Shown here piece by piece: positions 43,494 to 52,378 of a stretch of DNA of 64,000 bases. Below the pieces are notes generated by a model, which saw only the letters and a list, made by a program, of their open reading frames with translations, was not told where the DNA came from and did no database searches. The DNA comes from Deltaproteobacteria bacterium. GTDB lineage: Bacteria > Myxococcota_A > Polyangia > DRWM01 > JAAZOP01. The stretch is taken from the NCBI GenBank assembly GCA_016218815.1, contig JACRCX010000124.1, positions 1 through 64,000 on the forward strand, given 5' to 3'. The translations under genes were made by a program, and so were the position numbers. Numbering within the stretch: the stretch's first letter is position 1; every line of letters begins with the position of its first letter.

Positions 43494-44820
43494 ATTCCCC
43501 GCTGAACTGCACCCCATCGAAGACCAGGCTGGGGACGCGGAGGGAGCTGTAGGGCCAGGGGTCGTTGCCGACATCGACCAAGCGCTGCCAGAAGTCCTTG
43601 TGGTTGCCCGCGACGTTCATCTCGGCGATCGGCTGCGTCAACGCGCCGTTCTCGATCAACGTGCCGTAGATGCCCGTCGAGAAGTCTCCGGTGGTCGAGT
43701 TGGAATTGCCGCCGATGAAGCCGCGGACAAGGATGCCGCGGGAGACCCCGGCCGTCAGCTCCTCGAGGCTCTTCGTCCCGGGCGCCAGCACGAGGTTCGA
43801 CCGGCCGCCCGTGGTCGGCGGCAGCCCGAGCTTCTTCCCGTAGTACGTGTCGACGTAGAAGCTGCGGAAGACGCCCTTCTCGAACACCGGCATGGGCCTG
43901 GCCGTAATGCCCTCGCCGTCGAACAGGCGCGAGCCGAAGCCGCCGGCGAGGAAGGGGTCGTCGAGGATGTCGAACTTCTCGCCGGCGAAGCTCTTGCCGA
44001 CCATGCCGTCCAGGAACGACTGCTTCTGCTGGAGCGCGCGGCCGGAGGCGGCGGCGAGAAGGTAGCCGAGCAGCCGGCCGACGGCGCGGTTTTCGATGAT
44101 CATCGTCAGCTTCGCCGTCGGGATCTTCGTCGTGCCCAGGCGCAGCAGGCCGTACTCCGCCGCCTTCGTGCCCACCAGCTCGGGCCCCGGAAGCTCGGCA
44201 CGCTTGCGCGACGCCACGTCGTAGTCGCCTTCCGGCCGCTTCTCCCCCTGGTCCTGCAGCGACACCGTCGCCCAGGCGCCGAAGTAGGACGCGCGTTGGG
44301 TTCCTTCGAACCCGTTGGAGTGGAGCTGGAACAGCTCGCCCTCCTCGTCCTCGCACGCCGTCTCCGCCTGGATCGCCTTGTCGCCGGCCTTGGCGAGCGC
44401 CGCGGCTTCCGTGGCCGCCGCGAAGTCCTTGCGCTGCTCCGGAGTGACCTGGGCGATCGCCGGGTCGAAGAGGCCGAGGTCCCGCTCGTCGCGGCCCTCG
44501 TACAGCGACGGGTCGGGCAGCTCGCGGTACGGGTCGGGGGTCATGGCGCGGCAGAGGGCGACCGCGGAGTCGAGGAAGCGGTCGATGGCCTCGGGCCGCA
44601 GGTCGTTGGTCGTGCAGGTCGTGTAGCGCCCGTCGATGTAGAGCGCCAGGCTCACGCCGAGGCGCGAGGACTCCTGAATCTTGTCGACGCGGCCGGTGCG
44701 CCAGGTGACGGAGACGTTGCGCGAGCGCGTGGCGCCGACGCGGACGCCCTTGACGCCGCGCTGCAGGGCGCCGTTCATCATCTTCCGGGCCGTCTCGTCC
44801 AGCTTGATCTCGCCGCTCAT
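43492..44820 (-). CDS. pmbA: TldE/PmbA-like protease subunit
   Basis: 442 aa. Non-metal partner of the TldD/TldE heterodimeric protease that trims unfolded peptides (e.g. microcin B17 in E. coli). Family features: ESSRLGVSLALYIDGRYTTC, DLGLFDPAIAQVTPEQ, LTMIIENRAVGRLLGYLLAA, GNSNSTTGDFSTGIYGTLIENG (typical RGFIGGNSN region) and the C-terminal VPSLVFDGVQFSGE. As expected for TldE it has no HExxxH motif. ATG 44820 overlaps the TGA of tldD (ATGA), so the two are translationally coupled. No export signal is visible here, in contrast to the adjacent TldD. The TAG stop abuts a family D repeat. Confidence 0.92.
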   Translation of the reverse strand: MSGEIKLDETARKMMNGALQRGVKGVRVGATRSRNVSVTWRTGRVDKIQESSRLGVSLALYIDGRYTTCTTNDLRPEAIDRFLDSAVALCRAMTPDPYRELPDPSLYEGRDERDLGLFDPAIAQVTPEQRKDFAAATEAAALAKAGDKAIQAETACEDEEGELFQLHSNGFEGTQRASYFGAWATVSLQDQGEKRPEGDYDVASRKRAELPGPELVGTKAAEYGLLRLGTTKIPTAKLTMIIENRAVGRLLGYLLAAASGRALQQKQSFLDGMVGKSFAGEKFDILDDPFLAGGFGSRLFDGEGITARPMPVFEKGVFRSFYVDTYYGKKLGLPPTTGGRSNLVLAPGTKSLEELTAGVSRGILVRGFIGGNSNSTTGDFSTGIYGTLIENGALTQPIAEMNVAGNHKDFWQRLVDVGNDPWPYSSLRVPSLVFDGVQFSGE

Positions 44821-46427
44821 GACCGCACCCCGCCCACGGTGATGGCCGCGACGCGGATGGTCGGCAGGCCCAGGCCCACCGGGACGCCCTGGCCGTCCTT
44901 GCCGCAGGTCCACGTGCCGCCGTCCAGCTCGAAGTCGCCGCCCACCATGTCCACCTTGCCCAGGCTGTCCGGTCCGTTGCCGATGAGGTTCACGTCCTTG
45001 ACCGGGGAGGTCAGCTTGCCGTCCTCGATCAGGTAGCCCGTCTTGACGTAGAAGCTGTAGTCGCCCGCGCCGATGTTGACCTCGCCGTTGGAGAAGTCGA
45101 TCGCGTACAGGCCCTTCTTCACGGAACCGATGATCTCGTCGTGGCCGTGAGGACCCGGCTCCATGAACGTCACCCGCATGCGGGGGATCGGCGGGAAGCG
45201 GAAGTCCTCGCGGCGCCCGTTGCCGGTGCGCTCGACGCCGTAGTGCTTCGCGGAGATGCGGTCGTGGAGGTACGAGACGAGGACGCCCTTGTCGACGAGC
45301 ACGGTGCGCCGCCCGGGCGTGCCCTCGTCGTCGACGGCGAGCGCGCCGCGGTTGCCGGGCTCGAGGCCCGAGTCGACGATGGTCACGAACTCGGCGGCGA
45401 TCTTCCGGCCCATCATCGAGGAGAAGATCGAGATCCCCTTGCGGTTGAAGTCCGCCTCGAACCCGTGCCCCATCGCCTCGTGCAGCAGGATGCCCGACGT
45501 CGCCGGGGCCAGGACGACCGGCATCTCGCCGGCCGGCGGCGTGACGGCGTCGAACAAGAGCATCGTGCGCTTCACGGCCTCGGCCGCGAGCGCCTCGAGG
45601 ACCTGCGGCGTGTAGAAGTCGGGCCCGCCGCGGCGGCTGCGGGAGTACCAGTTCGTCTCGCGGCGGCCGCCCTTCTCCGCCGTGCAGGTGGCGTAGAGGA
45701 AGGTCATCGGGCGGCGGTTCTCGACGAACGCGCCGTCGGAGTTGGCCACCAGGACGATGTCGTCCTCGGCCCGGAAGCGTACGGCCGCCTTGATCACGCT
45801 CGGGTCACCCGCCGCCAGCTTCTTGCCGACGCCATCGACGATGGCGAGCTTGTCCGACGGCGCGACGGCCAGCCATTGCGGCTCGGCCGGATACAGCGCC
45901 GCCGGGATCTCGACCGGCGTGAAGGTCCCCGGCGCGGCCGTCGCCGCGGCCGCCGCGATCGCGGCCGCCGTCCCGGCCGCGCGGAGCAGGCTCTCGGGGG
46001 CGAGGTCCTCGCTGAAGGCGTATCCGGTCTGGTCGCCGAGCAGGACGCGCACTCCGGCGCCCAGGTCGACCCGCGCGTACGCCTCGTTGACCTGCCCGTC
46101 CTCGAACGCGACGTAGTCGGCGAGCTTGTGCTGCAGGAAGACCTCGCAGTGGTCGCCGCCCTTCGACAGTCCGCGCTCCAGCGTCCGCCGCAGCAGCTCC
46201 CGGTCCACGCCGAAATTCTCCGCGAAGTACCCCGTCTCCCGCGGCGCGGCCCCGACGTCCGCCGGCGGGGGAGGGGGCGGGGCCGAAACGGCGTCGATGG
46301 CTCCCGCCTCCGGCGGAGCCGCGGGGCTCTTCTTCGAACAGCCCGCGAACAGCGGCAGCCCCGCGGCGCTCGCCGCCCCCGCCGCCGCCATCGCGAGGAA
46401 ATCCCGTCGTCCGATCTTCGTTTGCAT
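44817..46427 (-). CDS. tldD: TldD-like metalloprotease with Tat/lipoprotein signal
   Basis: 536 aa. Catalytic subunit of a TldD/TldE protease: zinc motif HEAMGH (His316, Glu317, His321), followed by GFEADFNRKG, VTIVDSGLEPGNRGALAVDD and GTPGRRTVLVDKGVLVSYLHD. Unlike E. coli TldD it begins with IGRRDFLAMAAAGAASAAG: twin arginines at 7-8 and a lipobox LFAGC (Cys30), then a Pro/Ala-rich linker to ~60. This predicts Tat export and lipid anchoring. ATG 46427 has gaggtggg upstream. The partner pmbA overlaps its 3' end; how an exported TldD would pair with an apparently cytoplasmic TldE is open. Confidence 0.92.
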   Translation of the reverse strand: MQTKIGRRDFLAMAAAGAASAAGLPLFAGCSKKSPAAPPEAGAIDAVSAPPPPPPADVGAAPRETGYFAENFGVDRELLRRTLERGLSKGGDHCEVFLQHKLADYVAFEDGQVNEAYARVDLGAGVRVLLGDQTGYAFSEDLAPESLLRAAGTAAAIAAAAATAAPGTFTPVEIPAALYPAEPQWLAVAPSDKLAIVDGVGKKLAAGDPSVIKAAVRFRAEDDIVLVANSDGAFVENRRPMTFLYATCTAEKGGRRETNWYSRSRRGGPDFYTPQVLEALAAEAVKRTMLLFDAVTPPAGEMPVVLAPATSGILLHEAMGHGFEADFNRKGISIFSSMMGRKIAAEFVTIVDSGLEPGNRGALAVDDEGTPGRRTVLVDKGVLVSYLHDRISAKHYGVERTGNGRREDFRFPPIPRMRVTFMEPGPHGHDEIIGSVKKGLYAIDFSNGEVNIGAGDYSFYVKTGYLIEDGKLTSPVKDVNLIGNGPDSLGKVDMVGGDFELDGGTWTCGKDGQGVPVGLGLPTIRVAAITVGGVRS

Positions 46428-46440
46428 CGTCCCACCTCGC

Positions 46441-46510
46441 TTCAAGCTCTGAGCTCCGAGCTCTGAGCTCTGGGATAGGGCCTCACAGCTCAAGGCTCAG
46501 ATCTCAGAGC
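46441..46510 (-). repeat. Border repeat, family F (agctctgag type)
   Basis: agctctgagctccgagctct followed by gagctctggg, then cacagctcaaggctcagatctcagag; period about 10 bp and largely palindromic. It contains the TGA stop of the alpha/beta hydrolase (46504-46506) and lies just upstream of tldD. Confidence 0.8.
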
Positions 46511-47283
46511 CTGGCCACGAAGTCCCCGATCGCCCCCCAGTACTTCCGTCCCCCGTAGGCCATGATCGAGTTGTGGCCCGCTCCCTCGATGAGCACCAGC
46601 GTCTTGTCCCGCGCCGCGCACGCTTCGAAGTTCAGGTGCGCGTCCTCGATCGGGATGATGGTGTCCTCGTCGGCGTGCAGGATCAAGGTCGGAATCGCCA
46701 CCCGCCGCATCGCGGCCTCGTTGTCGAACCCGTCCGCCTCCGTGAGGCCGGCGCGCTCGATCGGCACCCCGACGAGGCGCAGGAGCGGCAGGGTGCGTGC
46801 GAAGCCGCTCTCGAGGATCAGGCCGGCGAGGTCGGCGCCGCGGGTCGCGGCGAGGTGGATCGCGGGGGCGGAGCCGAGCGACCGCCCCAGGACGACGATT
46901 GGACGGCGGCCGCGGATCGCCGGCAACGAACGGACGAAGTCCAGCACCCCGTCCGCGTCGAGGACGATGCGCGAGGGCGTCGGCTGGCCGGTCGAGCGGC
47001 CGTAGCCGCGGTAGTCGACCACGAGCAGTGCGGCGCCGAGCGCGCGGTACGCCGGGGTGACCTCGTCGTAATCGGCGACGAGCTCGCCGTTGCCGTGGAA
47101 GAGGAGGACGAGGGGGCCGCCGTCCGGTCCCGGGTGCAGGCGCGCGTGCAGCACCGCCCCGCCCTCGACCGGGATCGAGAGGTCCGTGCTGCCGGGCGGG
47201 GCAGGATCGCCCGGGTCGGGGCGGGGGAAGAAGATGCGCCCGGTGACGATCGGCACGTCGAGCTTGGAGAGGCGCGCGGCCAT
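46504..47283 (-). CDS. Alpha/beta hydrolase
   Basis: 259 aa from ATG 47283. Classic alpha/beta-hydrolase order: VLLFHGNGE (oxyanion region), VVDYRGYGRS, nucleophile elbow GRSLGS with Ser135, acid Asp205 in LHADEDTIIP, and His237 in GAGHNS. Closest in layout to the BEM46/YqkD group of serine hydrolases; substrate unknown. In the same frame a GTG at 47436 would give a lipoprotein-like N-terminus (TLFLILALPHC) followed by a stretch encoded by a family E repeat; if that start is used the enzyme is a lipoprotein with the repeat in its linker. The stop codon is inside a family F repeat. The upstream gene dciA overlaps GTG 47436 by 4 bp. Confidence 0.85.
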   Translation of the reverse strand: MAARLSKLDVPIVTGRIFFPRPDPGDPAPPGSTDLSIPVEGGAVLHARLHPGPDGGPLVLLFHGNGELVADYDEVTPAYRALGAALLVVDYRGYGRSTGQPTPSRIVLDADGVLDFVRSLPAIRGRRPIVVLGRSLGSAPAIHLAATRGADLAGLILESGFARTLPLLRLVGVPIERAGLTEADGFDNEAAMRRVAIPTLILHADEDTIIPIEDAHLNFEACAARDKTLVLIEGAGHNSIMAYGGRKYWGAIGDFVARL

Positions 47284-47335
47284 GGCGGCACCGTAGCCGG
47301 AGTCGCCGGGAGAGGCAACGCGCTGCGCTTCGCGC

Positions 47336-47370
47336 GGTTGTTGGTGATTGGTTCTTGGTTGTTGGTCCGG
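47336..47370 (-). repeat. Family E repeat, between hydrolase and dciA
   Basis: ggttgttggtgattggttct followed by tggttgttggtcc; T/G-rich words, 7-8 bp period. It may be translated if the upstream GTG of the hydrolase is used. Confidence 0.75.
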
Positions 47371-47432
47371 ACGTCGGCAGTGGGGGAGCGCGAGGATCAG
47401 GAACAGCGTCGACGCCACGGCGGCGGTGGCGG

Positions 47433-48011
47433 TCACGGGTTTCCCCGCTTGCGGGTGCCGCGCTTCGCGGGGCGGCCGACCGACCCCGGTCGCTTCGCCT
47501 CGGGCCGTTCGAGCGGCCGGCCGTCGGCGAGGGCCAGGGCCATGGCGCGCAGCTCGGGGGACTCGAGGGCCCCGGCGACGGCGCGCAGCGCGGGAAGTGG
47601 TTCGCGGTTCGCGCCCTCGGCCGCTGCGTCGGTCGAGCGCAGCTCGGGGTTGACGCCGACGCGGATGTCGAGGGACTGGACGGAATCGCCCAGCTCCCGC
47701 TGGAGCTTGCGGACGATCTCGCGGGCCTGCATCGACAGTTCCTGCCGCCAGGCGGGGCTGGTGACCTGCACCAGCAGCTTCCTGTCCACGATCCGGATCG
47801 GTCGCGCGACCTGGGCGATGCGCGGACCGACCGCGCGCGACCAGGCCGCCGTGACGGCAAGGCTGCGCTCGGCCCGGGGCTGGCGGAAGAGCTGTTCGAG
47901 GATCCTGCGCAGCTCGGAGCCGGCGCGAGCGGGCGCGCCGGAGCGGCGGTCGGGCGGCGCTCCCGACGGCGGCCGGTCCGTGTCGCGCCGGTCGGTGTCG
48001 TCGTCAGCCAC
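47433..48011 (-). CDS. dciA: DUF721 protein, DciA-like helicase loader
   Basis: 192 aa. DciA (DUF721) loads the replicative helicase DnaB in bacteria without DnaC/DnaI. The conserved core is present: LRRILEQLFRQPRAERSLAV, TAAWSRAVGPRIAQVARPI, KLLVQVTSPAWRQELSMQA, IVRKLQRELGDSVQSLDIRV. N- and C-terminal extensions are disordered and basic (KRPGSVGRPAKRGTRKRGNP). GTG 48011 is the start. It is divergent from uvrB across a family E repeat. Assignment to DUF721 is firm; the helicase-loading role is by family. Confidence 0.85.
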   Translation of the reverse strand: MADDDTDRRDTDRPPSGAPPDRRSGAPARAGSELRRILEQLFRQPRAERSLAVTAAWSRAVGPRIAQVARPIRIVDRKLLVQVTSPAWRQELSMQAREIVRKLQRELGDSVQSLDIRVGVNPELRSTDAAAEGANREPLPALRAVAGALESPELRAMALALADGRPLERPEAKRPGSVGRPAKRGTRKRGNP

Positions 48012-48090
48012 GCTCCGTGTTCCGTCCTTTCGTCCCGCCGAGCGGGCGACGAACGTTGCTCACGGCCGGGATGCTAGTACGACACCTGCG

Positions 48091-48130
48091 GACCAACAAC
48101 CGTCCGGAACCAATTACCAAGAACCAAAGA
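48091..48130 (+). repeat. Family E repeat, between dciA and uvrB
   Basis: gaccaacaaccgtccggaac followed by caattaccaagaaccaaaga; the reverse complement of the ttggttcttgg word style. Confidence 0.75.
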
Positions 48131-48139
48131 CTCCCCACG

Positions 48140-48168
48140 TTGCTCACGCCTTGCCGCCGCCTTATGCT
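48140..48168 (+). promoter_or_regulatory. Candidate uvrB promoter, near-leaderless
   Basis: TTGCTC, 17-bp spacer, TATGCT. The -10 box ends 8 bp before the uvrB GTG, so the mRNA would start about 2 bases before or at the start codon. No Shine-Dalgarno is seen. No LexA-type palindrome was recognised. Confidence 0.45.
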
Positions 48169-48176
48169 CCCGAGCC

Positions 48177-50246
<2,070 letters not shown>

Positions 50247-50277
50247 TTGCGGTGGGACGAGGGCGAGCGGGGGAGGG

Positions 50278-51747
50278 CTACATGCCGGCCATCTTCTCCA
50301 TCAGGCAGGTCATGTAGTCGCTTCCGCCCATGCCGCACGGGGTGTCCTTGCAGGCGGCAACGGCCTTCTCGTAGGCCGCGGCATCCTCCTCCTTCATGGC
50401 GTTGCACTGTTCTTCGGCGGCCGCCTTCATCGGGGCCAGCGCTTCCGCGGGCAACGCGACGCCGGCCGAGGCGGACGTCATGCATCCGGTCATCTTCTCG
50501 ATGCAACCGCCACCGCCGCCACCGCCGCCACCGCCGCTGCCGGCCGCGCCGCGGGGGTTGGCCGCGTAGGCGGCCAGGGCGCACTCCTTCAGGACCGGGC
50601 AGTAGTCCTTCTGGGCACCCTTGATGCACTGTGCGCCGACCGCCTGTCCCTTGGAGGACGCCGCCTTGCAACTCGACCGGCACGTCCCAACTACTTCCTT
50701 GAGCTGCGCCTCGAACATCGCCCTGTCGGGGCCCTTGGCAGCCTTGTAGGCCGGGCTCGCCCTCATGCACGCCGTCATGGCGTTGCACGTCTTGTCGCAC
50801 GGCGAGGCTTCCTCGTCTCCGGCGAAGACGAGGAAGTAGAGCAGGGCGGCGCCGCCGAGGACGACGACGCCGATGATGAGGAACAGCCAGAGCTTGCTGC
50901 CGCCGCCTCCGGGCGCGGCGCCGGGCATCGCCATGCCGGGGCCGGGGTAGGGCTGGCCTCCCGGCGGGGCGAATCCTGGCATGCCGCCCGGGCCCGGCAT
51001 TCCGGGGGGCGGCTGCGCGCCGGGGAAGCCCATCTGCGGCATTCCCGGCTGGTCCATCGACGGCATTCCGGGCATCCCGGCTGGCGGCGAAACCCCGTAG
51101 CCTCCGGGCGACGGCATCTGCGGCATCATGCCCTGGACCGCGCCCTCGGGCGAGGGCGCGCCGGCAGGAAAGCCGCCGGGCATCTGCGCCCCGAAGGAGG
51201 CGGGGGAGGGCGCCGAGGTGGGGACGCCGAACGCGCCCGCGGCCTGCGCGCCGAACGCGGCGGGTGTCGGCGCGGGTGCCGGCGCGGGGAACCCTCCGAA
51301 AGCGGGCGCGGGCGCGGGCGGCGGGTAGCCGCCTGGGGCGGGCGCGGGCGCGGGATAGGGCGCCGGCGCGGGAGCCTGTCCGGGCGGCATCATGGCCGGA
51401 GAAGCCATCATCGTCGCATCGAGGCCGAGCGGCCGCGGTCCGACCTGCGGCGCGGGCGCCGGTGCGGGCGCGGGCGGAGGAGCCATCGGCGCCGGATGCG
51501 GGGCCATGGGTGCGGGCGCCATGGGCGCGGGCGCCGGTGCGCGCGGCGGCACGCCCATCGGGGGCATCATGCCGGGAGGGGGAGCGGCTGGACCGCGCGG
51601 AGCGCCGGGAGGCGGCTGGCCGAACATGGGGGGCATCCCCAGCATGGTCTTCGCCGCTTCCTTCTTCTGCGGGGCGGGGCCCACCGGCCCGGGCGCCCCC
51701 GGCCCCTTTCCGGGCGGTTTACCGAATCCCTGGTCCATCTTGCTCAT
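50278..51747 (-). CDS. Gly/Pro/Ala-rich membrane protein with Cys-rich C-terminus
   Basis: 489 aa. Residues ~1-270 are low-complexity Pro/Gly/Ala/Met (e.g. PPGAPRGPAAPPPGMMPP, AFGGFPAPAPAPTP). One transmembrane helix LWLFLIIGVVVLGGAALLYF at about 280-300. The C-terminal ~185 residues contain some 14 Cys in paired patterns (CDKTCNAMTACM, CRSSCKAASSKG, CPVLKECALAAY, CIEKMTGCM, CMTS) separated by a run of ten Gly, and end YMTCLMEKMAGM. The CxxxCxxxxxC spacing resembles helical-hairpin (CHCH-like) Cys motifs. Likely cytoplasmic disordered tail and periplasmic disulfide domain. ATG 51747 (GTG 51750 also possible) has ggaggtggg upstream. No function known. Confidence 0.75.
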   Translation of the reverse strand: MSKMDQGFGKPPGKGPGAPGPVGPAPQKKEAAKTMLGMPPMFGQPPPGAPRGPAAPPPGMMPPMGVPPRAPAPAPMAPAPMAPHPAPMAPPPAPAPAPAPQVGPRPLGLDATMMASPAMMPPGQAPAPAPYPAPAPAPGGYPPPAPAPAFGGFPAPAPAPTPAAFGAQAAGAFGVPTSAPSPASFGAQMPGGFPAGAPSPEGAVQGMMPQMPSPGGYGVSPPAGMPGMPSMDQPGMPQMGFPGAQPPPGMPGPGGMPGFAPPGGQPYPGPGMAMPGAAPGGGGSKLWLFLIIGVVVLGGAALLYFLVFAGDEEASPCDKTCNAMTACMRASPAYKAAKGPDRAMFEAQLKEVVGTCRSSCKAASSKGQAVGAQCIKGAQKDYCPVLKECALAAYAANPRGAAGSGGGGGGGGGGCIEKMTGCMTSASAGVALPAEALAPMKAAAEEQCNAMKEEDAAAYEKAVAACKDTPCGMGGSDYMTCLMEKMAGM

Positions 51748-51789
51748 CACCCACCTCCCTCGCCGGGCGCTTGCGCCACGGGCGTGCGA

Positions 51790-52356
51790 TCAGCGGTGCG
51801 CCAGGCGCCGCCGCAGGTGCGTCAACAGCGAATCGACCCGTCGCATCGCGACGAGCAGGTCATCCTCCGCGATCTCCAGATCGGTCATCGCCTCGTCGAC
51901 CTCGTCGAACAGCCAAGCGCGCGCCGCGGGATCGCGCAGCACCATGTCCACCCGCTTGCCCTTGTGCTCGGCCTGGCGCAGCTTCGGCAGACGGGCGTCG
52001 AACAGCGCGAAGGTGTCCGCCAGGAAGCCTCGTGCGGCCGCGAGGTCCGGCTCCAGCTCCGCGAAGAACGCCGGGAAGCGCTGCGTCTGGCGTTCGCGCA
52101 CGGCGCTCCCGGCGGGGGCGGCGTGGGCGGCGGCGAGGCGGAGCGTGATGGCGTCGTCGACCATCCCCAACGGGCCCCACGTGTCGGGGATCAGATCACC
52201 GGCCTGGAGCAGCGACAACAGGGAACCGACGACGATGGCCTGGGCGTCCTGGTCGATCTCGTCGTCGTCCAGCAACTCGCAAGCGACTCGCACATCCTGC
52301 GGCAGGTCGATGACCGCCCGAACGTAGCGACTGACGAACTCCTCACGCGCGTCCAT
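51790..52356 (-). CDS. DUF1232 (YkvA-like) protein
   Basis: 188 aa. Contains the DUF1232 motif SLLQAGDLIPDTWGPLGMVDDAITLRLA at about 70-98, whose family form is a short amphipathic hairpin (DLIPD...G..DDA). The rest is helical and charged (FVSRYVRAVIDLPQDVRVA, FPAFFAELEPDLAAARGFLA). No signal peptide. ATG 52356 (MDAREEFVSRY) is chosen; the frame remains open upstream through the 3' end of the OmpA-like gene and that part is not coding. Function of the family is unknown, often near membrane or stress genes. The OmpA-like gene ends 22 bp upstream, so co-transcription is possible. Confidence 0.78.
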   Translation of the reverse strand: MDAREEFVSRYVRAVIDLPQDVRVACELLDDDEIDQDAQAIVVGSLLSLLQAGDLIPDTWGPLGMVDDAITLRLAAAHAAPAGSAVRERQTQRFPAFFAELEPDLAAARGFLADTFALFDARLPKLRQAEHKGKRVDMVLRDPAARAWLFDEVDEAMTDLEIAEDDLLVAMRRVDSLLTHLRRRLAHR

Positions 52357-52378
52357 GATCGCAGCCCGCTCCGCCTCC

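Noticed and set aside
40873..46427. A RiPP system made of TldD/TldE and the neighbouring Cys-rich protein as precursor
   Set aside because: The Cys-rich proteins are large MopE-type lipoproteins present elsewhere in the window, there is no modifying enzyme nearby, and the genes are convergent and not co-transcribed.
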